In this document: in pieces, positions 36,586 to 49,019 of the stretch
Layout: the number at the start of each line of letters is the position of its first letter
How positions within the stretch are numbered: the stretch's first letter is position 1
Assembly (NCBI RefSeq): GCF_027580225.2
Contig: NW_027395276.1
Coordinates: 2,215,001-2,279,000 of the forward strand
Length of the DNA stretch: 64,000 bases
From: Misgurnus anguillicaudatus
Taxonomy: Eukaryota; Chordata; Actinopteri; Cypriniformes; Cobitidae
Reading direction: 5' to 3'
Notes under the pieces: model-generated
The model's database searches: none
What the model was told of the DNA's origin: nothing
The model's input: the letters and a program-made list of their open reading frames with translations, nothing else
Translations under genes and position numbers: made by a program

Positions 36586-37441
36586 TTAAGTAGATTTTTG
36601 CCATTTGTATGCCTTGACTTACGCTGTCCTTGTGGTAATTTTTTTATAAATCACAACCGACTCTAATGTACAGATGTATTTGATTATTCATTAGTAAGTC
36701 ACCACTATGCTTCCTGTAAACAACAAGTTCTTGACATACCTCGGCAGAACACTATCAATACTGGCAGTAAAGACATCAGACAATTATCAGATGCCACAGT
36801 CAGAGAAGCATAAACTGAAGAATATACGCCGTTAATGTTCAGTATCATCTGCTTTGTAACCTTGAATGAACACGCACAACAACAACAAAAATCAAGCGCC
36901 TACAAATCAAGCGCCTGCAGTGCCTCTAGTGAATACTCCAACCAGATGATGCAGCGATATGTACAAGGACAAATGTGTTTTAGGTTATGCCGAAATGCAG
37001 AAACTTAAATTAAAATGAGGATGTGTAGCAACAGTGTTTTCAGCCGCATTTTAACGCTTTGGTGTACACGCCCCATAAATGTAACATGTCTAATTATAAT
37101 TCGTTTTTGTTTTCACGTTTACACTACAATAACAGACCGCCACGAATAAAAGTCAGTAGGCAGTGTTGGTTGACACCATCTGTGAAGACAACATAAATAT
37201 AGAATAACATACGTAAAAAAATAAATAATAATCAAAAAATAAATATTATTTATAAATTACCATGAATTGTGAAAAGCCAAGATGGAGGATGGTTTCTTCC
37301 TCTACTTGTTCTGATCTAACCAGCACTGTCAATCTCTTTAAGTATGCGGACTGCTTGCCAACCTTACAGATTTAGCACACAGTCAACACACTTTTATAGC
37401 AGAGATAAAAATAAGTAATGCGAGCAAACACACATCACAGA

Positions 37442-37488
37442 CACAAACACACGCGCGCACACACAAACACACACACACACACACACAG
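37442..37488. repeat. (CA)n microsatellite
   Basis: CA repeats with one CGCGCG interruption. The open frame 37418-37627 runs through it and is not a gene. Confidence 0.85.
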
Positions 37489-37792
37489 TGTGTTCTTAAA
37501 GAAGAAATACAGTATGACACATATGTTACATGGAACCATGCTGTTTCATTTGATCATAGCTGCGAGCTGCCCAACATTCAGTGGATACGTTCAGCTGATC
37601 CCATGGGATAGGTGGGTTTGTGTGTGAGAGAGTTTTAGTGTGACTATACAGTAAGACATTTCCAAAGGAGTCTTTGTGTCCAAAACCAACCTATCCTCCA
37701 ACCCATACGATTGTAATTTGTCCATTCCCCAAAATATGACCCACAGATGTGTTTACTAAATTAGCATCTTAACGGGCAGCAGGTGAAATTAA

Positions 37793-38070
37793 AGGTGTGT
37801 TGTGTAACTTTTAAAATAATCTCTTGACAGAAATGCAATATAAGATATATTATCAGTGGTGTATAAAGACCTTACAAAACAAAATGTATTGTTTTTATTA
37901 CCTTAGAATGAGCTGTTTTTATCTACATACACTGTGGGTCCCTTTACATAGTCGCCGTCATGTTTCTACAGTAAGAAACGGACAAACTGTTCAACAGAGC
38001 GTATTTCGTCCCTACGTTATCTCAGACGATGACATGTTAGTCCTGTGGCGGCAACCATATACGAGAGTAT
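37793..38070. mobile_element. Partial TTAA-type MITE, AGGTGCAATGTGTAA family
   Basis: Left end AGGTGTGTTGTGTAACTTTT after TTAA at 37789-37792. Homology to 36242-36585 continues through the TTATCTCAGACGATGACAT-like block and stops near 38060-38070. The right terminus is missing. The 130-residue frame 37824-38216 is within and beyond it and has no known domain. Confidence 0.6.
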
Positions 38071-38847
38071 TTAACTGCAATATGGCAATAAATATCCTTA
38101 CATCATTATTATTTCTCAAAACTTTGCCAAAATTATTTATATCAATAATATATAATATATCAAAGGAACTGTATTATTACAGTTTTTCAAAGATGCACAC
38201 ATTATTTCGCATATGATTTGAATATTAGTTGAGTGTATTCATATAACGGCAATGAACGTCTCATATGGCAATAAATATCCACATATAACTTAACATTACA
38301 CCATAATGAAATTAATAAACAGACAAGGAAGCAGGATTTGACATGAACATTGTATTATTATTACCGGAAAACAGCAATATTACTAAAATAAACTCTGAGG
38401 TAAATGCGCCAAACATGCTGTAACAAAAATTAGCAATAACAGTGGAAAAACATTATTTTCTCTTGAAACTTTATATGACAAAAATTATATTTAAAGGAAA
38501 TGTATTCGTACAGTTATTCAAAGAAGCACAAATTATTCCATATTAGTCCTGTTTATGAGCACGTTCGTCTCTGGTCTCGCTCCGTATGTAATAGCTGATT
38601 GACAGGTGTGCATCTCCGTCTTTCAAAGAGGTATCATTTTGTATAGTTACTCATTTAGGAAAATTAGCCATGATTTAATGATTTTATTATTATTATTATT
38701 TATTTTATTTTTTTTGGCAGATTGATTACGATGTGTATTATCCTAGTTTTACTACAAATACGAGACCTTTTCTTTATCATGGAGCGCCAATGGTAGGCCT
38801 ATACGAAATTTCCTGGTAGATTTTTTGGTCCCACTCCGCCACTGGAC

Positions 38848-39180
38848 CAAAATTATCAAATTTAAGTGATTTTGTGGATAAAACAAGCAAAAAATCTGCC
38901 AATGGGGTAAGCTATTTTTTCTTGAATTTTTCTTAAACGTAGTATTTAAGAAAAATTTTAAAGATTTTTTTGCTCACCTCTCTGGCATATATTTTTGCTT
39001 GTTTTATGCACAAAATCACTTAAATTTGAAATTTTTGGTCTTAAAACTAGACTTATTTTCTTCGGTCGTTTTGGTCTTTAAGAAAAAGCATCTTAATTTA
39101 AGAATTTTTAGATATTATTACTGAAAACAAGACAAAAATACTAAGATTTTTTTTTTCTTGAAAATAATTTTTTGGAGTGT
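38848..39180. mobile_element. Palindromic CACTGCAAAAAATGAC MITE, left-truncated
   Basis: Begins inside the left half (AAATTTAAGTGATTTTG, CCAATGGGGTAAGC) and continues through the right half to TTTTTTGGAGTG. Compare 14310-14771. Confidence 0.7.
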
Positions 39181-39222
39181 AGCGCCATTTGAGGACAGCA
39201 AGCCAAGTTCATTTACCATTAA

Positions 39223-39681
39223 CTGTTTCACCGCCAGCATTTTTTTAAAAAGTTGCCAGCCAGCGCCAGCGTTTTTCATGATTTTCACCAAAGTTTAATG
39301 CCTTCCAGAAAATGTTCTTCTTCAGATATATAAACATACAATATACCAAATGAAAGAACAGACCCTCTGCTTTCAAAAAAAAAAAAAAAACGTTTCATCC
39401 TACCTTGAGTAGTTCTTTTGTAATCAGCTTTTGAATATGGGTAGGTTTCTGCAAAAACACCACATTTTGAGCAAAAAGCTGATATAATTCCATTTTTGTG
39501 ACGGACTTTTCATAGAGATCCCATTCAGAGCGATCTTTAAAACAGACACGGACATGCAGCTGCTTGCCATAGGGCAATACTTCCGGGTTTAAAATATTGC
39601 GGAAAGATGGAAATACTCGTAATTGGCGGGGAAGCGTTTTCTCTTGATTGACGAGATATCTCGTCAATGGCGGGGAAAGAG
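39223..39681. mobile_element. TTAA element with CTCTTTCCCCGCCA-type ends
   Basis: Left end CTGTTTCACCGCCAGC and the reverse complement of the right end (CTCTTTCCCCGCCATTGACG) are similar, flanked by TTAA at 39219-39222 and 39682-39685. The right end also contains a small hairpin around GACGAGATATCTCGTC. A 90-residue minus-strand frame (39395-39667) inside has no domain I recognise. piggyBac-like by target and end sequence (inference). A fragment is at about 13036-13160. Confidence 0.7.
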
Positions 39682-40041
39682 TTAATCATTAAGACCTGAA
39701 TGCGCAGGCGAACTAGTGAAAAAGTGATCATATGGCTTCAGTAAGCAAAGGTTTGCAATGCAAATAGTTTATAATGCATTAATACTGTTTTTTTTGGGGG
39801 GGGGTTCAATTTATGCAATAAATACCTGTAACTGTACCTTTCTTTGTGTGTTGTGTTTTATATGGTTGACAACTGATTGGGTTTAGGGTAAGGGTGGTGT
39901 TAGATGCTCCAAAATATCTTTAAAACCATACATATTTATGAAACTACTTTTACATATACAAATGCAAAAAATTAAATGCTCTAATCTGACGTGTAAGGCA
40001 ACAAATTCTTCAAATGTAACCACAGGTTGTATAAGCTAGAG

Positions 40042-40302
40042 CAGTGGTTTTCAAACTGGGGGCCGCGAGATGGTGCCGGGGGGGGGGGGGGGCAGTTTTA
40101 AGTCATTTTATGAAATACATTAATTTATCATGAATTCTGTGTAATTAAACCTAAAAAAATAAGGCTACTAACCAACAGCACTACGTTTTGTATTATTTAA
40201 TGTTTTAGAACAGTTTTTTGTCACAAATTTTCTTTGGGGGGCCGCGAAGGAATGCACCGTACACAAGGGGGGCCACATGCTGAAAAAGTTTGGGAACCAC
40301 TG
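40042..40302. mobile_element. hAT-like MITE (CAGTGGTTTTCAAACT)
   Basis: Ends CAGTGGTTTTCAAACTGGGG and AGTTTGGGAACCACTG are inverse repeats of the widespread CAGTGGTTCTCAAACT type. A run of G at 40077-40091 lies near the left end. The flanking 8-mers (AGCTAGAG, AGAGGACA) do not match, so the duplication has decayed or was lost. Confidence 0.7.
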
Positions 40303-40918
40303 AGAGGACACTAATCCCTTACACGTACCTTGATGTCGTAATCTGGTGCTTGCACAAATAGATAATCAATGGAGCTCTTTCTCTCAGAGATGTAATCTGT
40401 TCACTTCTTCATAAAGCACTGATGATATCTCATAACTCTCTGAAGTTTGAGCTAGAGGCATTCAGTGGGGAAACGTACCATCCAAACCCTTTTATTACAT
40501 TGGCCCATAACTTCTAAACAAATTTAAACAGAATATACCACGTTATAAAGCCAAATGTTTTCCTGTCTAAGTATTGTCCTGTGTGATTTTGTCTAAACAT
40601 ACGGAATAATCAATGTAATGCTATAATTCACCAAAAAATAAAACTCCTATCTCTTCAGGATGTCGTTTAATACAGTTATGATTAATTTTCTATGTAACAT
40701 TTTGGATGTTTTGTATGGAATCAAACAGCTATAAATGGGCATCGTGTACCACCTTTATTTTTAAGAACGTAGGGGCGATAACATAATGACAGAATCCAGT
40801 TGAACTGTCTCTTTTAAACTGAATTATGGCGTCAAGTGGACAATTTTCTAAAATGAGTGCAGAAGAACAGGTCGCTCGTCCCTGACCCCTACAGGTCTTT
40901 TCTTTCTCTCCACCGACA

Positions 40919-41048
<130 letters not shown>

Positions 41049-41796
41049 ACCAAACCAAACACCCATCCCATACACATCACTTCATTATGTGCTCTCAATG
41101 ACAGAATCACAGCACACACCCATGTCAACTTCACAAGGACTCTGCCGGGACACTAATCTGCCGCCTCGTCAATTTTACCTCGTCCACAGAGACATTGCAA
41201 TATTGTGCACACACACAAACACATAAATCGAATAGACAACCACCAAAACACAACGAGTCTCTGCTGTCTGTCATCTGCTTGAAGATACACCCGATTCGAA
41301 TGACTGGCAATCCCACTCTGGCAAAGCACCCAATCAGAGGGCGTCGTTCTCCATACAAAGCATTCTGCATGGTAACAGAGCTGATGAATGATTGGCTGAG
41401 CTCACCGGCACAGATGAGCTGAAAGCCACTCCAGGTAACAAACACAAAGCACAGAAAAATGACAGCCACGACCAAAGTCAGCACTGCGGTAGGTGCTGTA
41501 GTACACTCGCTGACCGTCTTTCGGCTAATAGAGCTTTCAGTGAAAACAAACAGAGTCGGAAAAGCAAACACATATCTGTCGCATTATCAGTGATTATCCA
41601 ATCATAGCAACTTCATTTGAAGAGATGCTGACACAACATAACAAAAAACAAACAGCTGAACAAACGTCAGCTGTGCAACCTGCTAAAACAATAACCGCTT
41701 TCATGAACATGAATGATTTGGGTAGCTGGATCGTAATGGTATTTTGAGCTTTTAAAGACCAGGAAGTGTTGACATAAGTTGACATCATCAGTTTAA

Positions 41797-42183
41797 AGGG
41801 TAACTAAACCCTAAACCAACTTTTTTTAGTTAATGACCTGTAAGAATGGGTCTTTATTAGTGCTGTTCGTTGATTTGAGTAACTTTTTGGATATTTGGGT
41901 ATAAAGTGTTTCAATGCTACAATATTTGGGGTAAAAACATCTGAGTGCTGCCCTCTTCAGGTTGAACGATGGCTATTGCAGTTGAATTTTCCTATTGAAT
42001 GTTGCGGTACTACATGACGTAAGCAGGATCAAGCTCACCACGCCCTTGTTACGATCTCACCACACACTTGGTACAAGCTTAGTTCATCCCCTCTATCTTT
42101 GTTGGGGTCTGCCCACTTTTCTTGCATTTTTCAAATATTGACAGTGGGTGGAGTCAGGCTCTGACCAGGGGTTTAGTTACGCT
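41797..42183. mobile_element. TTAA-type MITE (AGGGTAACTAAACC)
   Basis: Ends AGGGTAACTAAACC and GGTTTAGTTACGCT are inverse repeats, flanked by TTAA at 41793-41796 and 42184-42187. No coding content. Confidence 0.8.
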
Positions 42184-42333
42184 TTAACTCAATGCCCTCA
42201 AACCTGTACATTTGGATGTCTTCATAATGTCATAAAGAAACACAACTGATATAACAGCATGTCAGTAAAGCACTGCAGGGCCTAAACATTCAGAAAATGA
42301 AGACATCCAAAATATGTAGTGCTGGGACAGTAA

Positions 42334-43502
42334 CACTGCAAAAATGACTTTCTTACTTAGTATTTTTGTCTTGTTTTCAGTAGAAATATCTAAAAATTCT
42401 TAAAATGCATTTTCTTGATGAACAGAATTACCTAAGAAACGAGTCTAGTTTTTAGACCAAAACAATTTAAGTGAAAAAATATCTGCCAATGGCGTGAGAA
42501 AAAAAACTTTTGCAGATATTTTTGCTTGTTTTAAGCACACATTCACTTAAATTGTAGATTTTTGGTATAAAAACTAGATTTATTTTCGAAGGTCATTTTG
42601 CTCATTAAAGGGGGGGTTTAATGGTATTTCAAGCATTCTGACTTATTAACACAGTTATAGAGTTGTTTCCTCATGCTAAACGTAGGCAAAGTGTCAAATC
42701 AGCAGTTGGGCGTGTTACAGAGTATTTCTGTGCCGAATGCACTTCGCCAGGGTTCGTACAAGTTTCGGCTATTTTTTTTCGATTACGGTTCTAACTGACG
42801 TTTCAGGGGTTTTCGATACGTATCACTTCTTTATATGGGCTTCCCCCGGAAAACTTCCCCCAGAAAACCCCGCCCACCCGTCAATCAGCGGGAGACGCTA
42901 GAGCTGCTAACAGCTTATCACGCCACTCAGCTTTGTTTAATTTCAAAAGTCAACAATGGCACAACAAGAAGTGTGTTTTAGGATGTAAGGAGAAGACATC
43001 CAGCCTTATGGAAACAATGGATATAGTTTATTATCCGGATTAGCAGCGGAGTTTTGCGTGTGTGTTTGATGCTGTGGATTTTCAGAACCGGGTCATGACG
43101 AGTTACACGTGGTAAGTAAGACTTCTGTCTTATGTTGGAAATAGGCGCGTGTATATTATATAAATGACACGAACATGTAGTGAATCATAAGTTAAAACAG
43201 TGTTGTATAGTGTTGCATGACTCGTACTCGCTCCTCCTGCGGTAGTAACTCCTCCTTCTTCATTTTTTCGTACGTTATCGGAAAGATTTGGTAAAGCTAA
43301 TCTTTCTTTTATAAATCTGATTAAACTAAAGACTCTTCAGAGATATAAAGGATGTCATACTACTCTATAGGTACTCCAGATTAACATCAGAAATGCAGAA
43401 ACAGCGTGTGTTTCGTGAGCTTTAAGAAAATACATCTTAATTTAAGAATTTATAGATATTTCTACTGAAAACAAGACAAAAATACTAAGCAAGAAGTCAT
43501 TT
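42334..43502. mobile_element. Palindromic CACTGCAAAAAATGAC MITE interrupted by a TTAA element
   Basis: The left part 42334-42604 and right part 43426-43502 belong to one MITE. A TTAA inside it was the target of the 813-bp insertion 42609-43421. Removing the insertion and one TTAA restores GCTCATTAAGAAAATAC, matching the GCTCATCAAGAAAAAGC of other copies. Confidence 0.85.
42609..43421. mobile_element. 813-bp element inserted at TTAA, THAP-like remnant inside
   Basis: Flanked by TTAA at 42605-42608 and 43422-43425, within a MITE. The termini (AGGGGGGGTTTAATGG and the reverse complement AGCTCACGAAACACACG) are not clear inverted repeats. From 42956 the plus strand reads MAQQE, then with a frame change CVLGCKEKTSSL, resembling the CxxxC start of a THAP zinc finger; the segment ends at a TGGTAAG possible donor near 43111. 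A diverged copy of the left and middle part is at about 51755-52230 and the right end alone at about 55030-55133. Confidence 0.7.
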
Positions 43503-43857
43503 ATTTGAGCAAAACGACCCAAGAAAATAAGTCTATTTTTTAGACCAAAAATATCAAATTTAAGTGATTTTGTGCATAAAACAAGCAAAAAAATCTGTCA
43601 ATGGGGTAAGCAAAAAAATCTTGAACATTTTTCTTAAACACTTAATTCAAGAAAATTTCAATAGCAGATTTTTTTTGCTTGTTTTATGCACAAAATCACT
43701 TAAATTTAACATGTTTGGTCTAAAACTAGACTTATTTTCTTGGGTCATTTTGCTCATCAAGAAAAAGCATCTTAATTTAAGAATTTTTAGATGTTTTTAC
43801 TGAAAACAAGACAAAAATACTTCAAATTTTTTTCTTGAAAATCCTTTTTTTGTAGTG
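43503..43857. mobile_element. Palindromic CACTGCAAAAAATGAC MITE, left-truncated
   Basis: Begins TTTGAGCAAAACGACC and runs through TGCCAATGGGGTAAGC-like centre to TTTTTGTAGTG. Directly abuts the interrupted copy 42334-43502, giving two copies in near tandem. Confidence 0.7.
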
Positions 43858-44048
43858 CATGTTTAACCTTGCAGAAAAAAACCCCAGATAAAACCTCCCT
43901 AAGTTGGTTGGCTTGCTTTATAGGGGGTTTTCAACACTTTTTTTTAGAAACAATCCAGCATTTTTAGAGTGCAGGAACGTGGATTTTGTGTAAAATTATA
44001 TACAATCATTAACTGTACTGTCAGAATAAAATTGTAATGGGTTAAGAA

Positions 44049-44688
44049 TAAGGGGGCGTGTACACCAAAGCATTTAAACGCTGCTGAAAATGCCAGGTGG
44101 ACAGCGACTGAAGGTGCTTGCCAGCTTTTTTTAAGCTAAGCGCTTTGGTTGCTATAATACTTCTACTGATACTTTTGACTGTATATCAGTCGCTGAACAA
44201 TGCACCGGTTGGTTGTTGTGATATTTGTCCCACACTCCCCCACTGTGATTGGATGGCTGAGTGAGAAGTGACATTGACAAGCTGAGCGTATTAATTGTGA
44301 TGATTTAGGGGGCGTGCACACCAACGCTTTTACGCCCGCGGCCGGCGCATGTTTTCAATTGTTTTCAATGGAAGCTCAGCGTTTTTCAAATAAGCCAGCA
44401 GCTAGCGTTTTTTTTTCCGCACTGAAAACCGGCGCTGAGAGTTGAGAAATGTTCAACTTTGGAAGAAAAGCTCCGCTCGTCAATGTCAGTTCTCACGCGG
44501 CCGTCCAATCACAGTGTAGGTGGGGCGGGACAAGTATCACAGCAACCAACCGTCTCACAGCTGACGTATCAGAGCTACCAAAGCGCTTAGCTGAAGAAAG
44601 CTGGCACTCAGCTGAAAAACAGCTGGCATTCGGCTTCCACAAGGCGTTTTCAGCTGCGTTTAAAAGTTTTGGTGTGTCCAGCCCCTTA
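44049..44688. mobile_element. TIR element with TAAGGGGGCGTGTACACC ends, partly duplicated
   Basis: Left end TAAGGGGGCGTGTACACC and the reverse complement of the right end (TAAGGGGCTGGACACACC) match well. A third end-like sequence (TTAGGGGGCGTGCACACC) begins near 44307, suggesting one element inserted in or beside another. Frame 44449-44700 lies inside and has no known domain. A fragment of the family is near 37030-37075. Confidence 0.6.
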
Positions 44689-45201
44689 GTGATGTGGTGA
44701 TACTTTTAAACCAGTGTAAAAAAATGTGTATTTAAGTGTTATGCGAGTTTAAAAGTCTTCTCTTTTGCTGCTATTAAGCTAAAAACAGCAAGGTATGGGG
44801 GTTTGATACCCAGGGAAAACACAAACTGATTAAATATATGTGCCATACATCACTTTGGCTAAAAGCATAAGAAAAATGCAACAATTGGTGGAAGAACCAT
44901 ACAGGAAGTTATGTGAAGTCACTTCCTGATATCCACACCCGGAAAACAATCGAAAGTAAACTTATCCGCATATAAAATAAATTGAATGTTTGGATATATT
45001 CAGGCTTGGTAAGTGATTCACAGCAGTCTCAGCGCTATGTGCTTTACACACTTAGCAACGAGTCAAAGTTATTATGCGAGGTAATCAATACTCTTATCAC
45101 ATTACATACTTGTACATTCCCTTCACCAGCCAAGTACATACTGTACGATGCAAAGTAGAAGTATGTGCAGAAAATGTATAAAAAATATTTGGATAGTACT
45201 A

Positions 45202-45563
45202 TACACAGCAAAACCCTCAGTGTTCAAGTAACACTGGGCAGTGTTTATACATGTCCACACTACAGTAACACAAAAGCAGTGTTGAAAGCTGCAATCTGTG
45301 ACTTTATCCTCTCTATCACCATATTTGTTTAAAACCTAAAATTGCATTTTAAATCTTACTTGTAGAGTTATTTATTAACTTAGGTTTATATGTTGGCTAA
45401 GACCATTATGGTGATTAGTGTTTGTTTTAGTTGAACTCTTGGTTGTTTTTTTCTGGCAATTTTAGGTTTCAAACAAAGATGGTGATAGCAGAGGATAAAG
45501 TCACAGATTTTAACACTGCGTACAGTTTTTTTTTTAATTCAACACTGGGGATTTTGCTGTGTA
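45202..45563. mobile_element. MITE with TACACAGCAAAA ends
   Basis: Left end TACACAGCAAAACCCTCAGT and right end CTGGGGATTTTGCTGTGTA are inverse repeats with small differences. It is related to 23240-23551: both contain TTTTAGGTTTCAAACA and CACCATAATGGT-type sequence. It ends 71 bp from the 3' end of hcn2 exon 4, in the intron. Confidence 0.65.
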
Positions 45564-45633
45564 CAGTAACTTCCGCAGTAAAGCAAAACATTCCTATACA
45601 TCTTACTCATACACGACTAGATGTTTGCTTTAC

Positions 45634-45852
45634 CTTTTCCTGGTATTGGCGTCGTGATGAGTCCAGGGATTGGATGAGGGCCGTGGCATGTCCGATAAAG
45701 ACGGCGTAGCAGGTGGCTCCGACAATCATGCTGAGCATCGTCAACCAGATATCAGAGAGACTCTCCGGAGCTTGTCGTCCATAACCTATACACAACATGT
45801 GGCTCATGGCTTTAAACACAGCAAAGGAATACAACTCACCCCATGTGTCGTT
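45634..45852 (-). CDS. hcn2: HCN channel exon 4 (pore loop and S6)
   Basis: This encodes the selectivity filter and inner helix. The acceptor CCCCGCAG and donor GTAAAG bound 219 nt, the standard length, phase 0 at both ends. It begins [20 protein letters not shown], then [17 protein letters not shown] with the CIGYG filter of HCN channels. S6 follows ([20 protein letters not shown]), then [16 protein letters not shown] leading into the C-linker. All key pore residues are present, so the exon looks functional. Exons for S1-S5 and the voltage sensor were not found in the remaining 18 kb and should lie beyond 64000. Confidence 0.97.
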
Positions 45853-45918
45853 CTGCGGGGAAAGAAAGAGAGAAAGACAAAAGCATATAATTGCAGCTGA
45901 TATCTGTGTATATTTCAA

Positions 45919-46424
45919 TTATTAGACATCAATGAGAGGATTAAAAGGAGAGTAAACGGACACTTTTGCTTAAGTTTCCTTTGTTTTAGATATTTCTCCT
46001 GAGATAAAGAGTCAAGTTGTCAAGTCTGTAATCAAAAGTCAATATTATTGAAGATATTATCTTTAAGCCATCTCATCAAATTTAAACAAATCAAGATTGT
46101 TTTAGTTAAACATCTACAGGTCCACTCCATACTCAAAGTATTTTTACAATTGTCTTGTGACCCTTCCTGTTAAACACCCAACAAGAGCCATTTTTGTGAT
46201 TTATTGTTTTCTACAAAAAATCACCCTACATGATGTAAAGAATATTCTGTGAAAATATAACCTTAATATCTGTAATATTGACTGAATAAGGTAATTGACT
46301 TTGATTTCATAATACAATTATGTGACTTTAGCCTGGATCTTATTTATTTTTATTTATTTTATTTCTTAGCATTTTTAAAACATTTGAGAGTAAGCTGATA
46401 TTTATATTTATATGATATTTACAG
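45919..46424. other. Intron 3 sequence, no clear feature
   Basis: AT-rich intron just upstream of exon 4 with no recognisable repeat or gene. Confidence 0.35.
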
Positions 46425-46439
46425 ATGACATTCTATCTT

Positions 46440-47925
46440 AACACCATTGAGTATGGCTTACATTGTATGCAATTTGGCTTCAGAGTAAACCATTCTTCTG
46501 AAACAGCTACTTTACATTTAATAGAGCAAATAAAATCTAAAATTGACAAAGGAGGATTTGTTGGAGCTATATTTTTAGATTTACGTAAAGCCTTCGATAC
46601 CGTTAATCATGCGGTTCTCCTTTCTAAATTGTCTACATTTCAATTTTCACCTGAAGCTTTAGCATGGATATCCTCATACTTATCAAATAGAGAACAATGT
46701 GTAAAAATTAAAGGGGTTAAGTCCTGTAATTTGCATTATACAATGGGTGTACCCCAAGGATCAGTACTTGGTCCCTTACTATTTAGTTTGTATATCAATG
46801 ATCTCCCGCAACAGTGTGAAGGGATACAAGTACAAATGTATGCTGATGACACCGTTATTTTTACACACGCAAAAACAGTAGAATTAGCAGCTGAGAAGTT
46901 AAAAGTTGCTATTGAAAGGATTACACAGTGGCTGGAACAGTCATGTCTTAGCTTAAACATCAGTAAAACAAAAGGAATTTTTTTTCTCAAAACCAAATGT
47001 TAAATCTCCTGATGTTGACATATCTATCAATGGTGAAAAGATAGAAATAGTAAATGAGTTCAATTATCTTGGTATTATACTGGACTCGAATCTCAATTTT
47101 AAAAAACATGTAAAGAAAGTGGTGAGGACTATTAAACACAATATGGCAAATTTTAGACAAATTAGACAATGTCTGTCTTTTGATGTAGCTAAAGCTCTTA
47201 TGCATGCTACAATTTTTTCTCATATGTCCTACTGTTTGACATGTTGGGGTCAAGCCGGAGAAAGCTTTGAAGTCCTTATATAAACAGACATTAAAAAATT
47301 TAGATAAAAAAAACTAATAATTTTCATTCCTGTAGGATCATAGAGAAACAAAATTTTTTTAAATTTTGATAATTTTAGACTTTATTCAAGTTTGTGTATG
47401 GTTCATAAAATCCTCAATGGTCTGGCTCCTTCTGTATTACGTGACTTTATTCATCTTCGCTGTGAAACCTCTGTGAGATCTACCAGACTATCACTTATGA
47501 TAGTCGTTCCGCATTTGGACTATCATCTTTCGCATCAAAAGCCACTAAACAGTGGAATGCCCTACCAGAGGACATTAAAGGGTGTAAAGCTCATGTTTCT
47601 TTTAAATTGAAGTTAAAATCTTTTTTAAAAATGAACCAATTATGTATTCATTAAGACTGTTGTAGTTAAACTGATTGATTAATTTATTTATGGCCCTGAC
47701 AGTATGTGTGTGTGTATTTATTATATGTGAACATAGGTATTGTTTGTGTAATGTTATGTTAGTATTGACCTGCCTGGGGGACTACGGATGAAAATTAGCC
47801 CACGGCTAAATCCGGTACAATACATGAGATGAAAATTTTACAATACATGAGATGAAAATTTTATGTTAAAAATTGTGCATGGTCCCATTATAAATAAATA
47901 AATGAAATGAAATGAAAATATGAAA
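46440..47925 (+). mobile_element. 5'-truncated, decayed LINE
   Basis: Starts abruptly in the reverse transcriptase domain and ends with CTGCCTGGGGGACTACGGAT, GGCTAAATCCGGTACAATAC, an internal duplication of ATACATGAGATGAAAATTTT and an AAATAAATAAATGAAATG tail. No clear target duplication was seen. It belongs to a different LINE family from 24752-27288, judging by protein and tail. It lies in hcn2 intron 3. Confidence 0.75.
46452..47660 (+). pseudogene. LINE reverse transcriptase remnant with frameshifts
   Basis: Reads CMQFGFRVNHSSETATLHLI, then FLDLRKAFDTVNH, MGVPQGSVLGPLLFSLYIND and the catalytic MYADDTVIF. At the eight-T run near 46978-46985 a one-base insertion ends the first frame at 47003. 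The next frame continues with KSPDVDISINGEKIEIV, NEFNYLGIILDSNLNF and FSHMSYCLTCWG. After about 47265 further lesions break it, with later pieces LYSSLCMVHKILNGLAPSV and QWNALPEDIKGCKAH before the stop. It is non-functional. Confidence 0.8.
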
Positions 47926-48394
47926 CACAACTGAGAATTCCTGAGCTTTGAAAAAGCATATTTAGACGCATATTTTATATCCTGAATGCAGTTTTTATTA
48001 TGACCAATATGTCCTAACCATTCTGTTTTTGTAAGAAAGACCTTTTGTATAGAAAAGAGTTGAAGCTGTCGGATATCTCCTCGATGACAGGGATCAGGGA
48101 ATGAGGACCTACCAACAGTCATAAATAAGAAGTCATTAAATGTGCCCTTTTAAAAATGCTTCTCCAGACTGACTTGTGCTGACATCCGGCTAATTCCCAA
48201 GGCAAGATTAATTACTGCTGCTGTCCTGCACTCATCTGCTCAAACTGACAAACTGACGACTGGAAACTGAATCTACAGCACCCCATTGAAAAACCATAAA
48301 TCTTTGTATTCTGCATATCTCTAATTAAACGTTATATTTTTACATCTTATAATAAATGTTTCAAATTTTGAGGACCATACTTTCTAATATGAAA

Positions 48395-48596
48395 ACAGCT
48401 GGGTTATTTTCAACCTGGTGTTGGGTCAAAAAGGGACAAACCCAGCTATTGGGTTGTAATTTAACCCATGCTGGGTTGTTTTAACCCATTGTTTGGTCAA
48501 ATATTAACATTTTCTGGGTTTATTTAACCCAACAGCTGGGTTTGTCCCTTTTTGACCCAACATCAGGTTCACAATACCCAGCATTTTTTAGAGTGT
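48395..48596. mobile_element. AACCCAGC-type palindromic MITE
   Basis: Dense inverted copies of AACCCAGC/GCTGGGTT with TTTGACCCAACA and GGGTCAAAAAGGGACAAACC on opposite sides of a centre near 48495. A related stretch at 49358-49432 may be its displaced end. Confidence 0.55.
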
Positions 48597-49019
48597 TGGG
48601 TAACCTACTACATTTACCACAGACATAAAACAATTAAAGCGGCCATTTTTGTGTTCCCATTTTTTAAAACTTTAGTTAGTGTAAAGTTGCTGTTAGAGCA
48701 TAATAATGCCTGCAAAATTTTAAGGCACAAAGTTTAATGCCAAGCGATATATTTTCTTTAACAGAATTCACTTTTCAAGGACTAAAGAGCCCTCTACTTC
48801 CTGGATATATGGCGTCAATATAAGAGTTTAAGCTCCGCCCACATGAATACATGAGTCACCAGCTAAGCTAAGCTGCTGCCAAATCACAACACACCAAACC
48901 AGCTACACAATCAGAACTTGTTACGTATTTCTGAAGGAGGATCTTCATAGAACAAGGAAGACATCAGCCCGTTTTTAGGACAATGAAAACAGCAGTATAG
49001 AGATAAGTAAATTGGGAAT

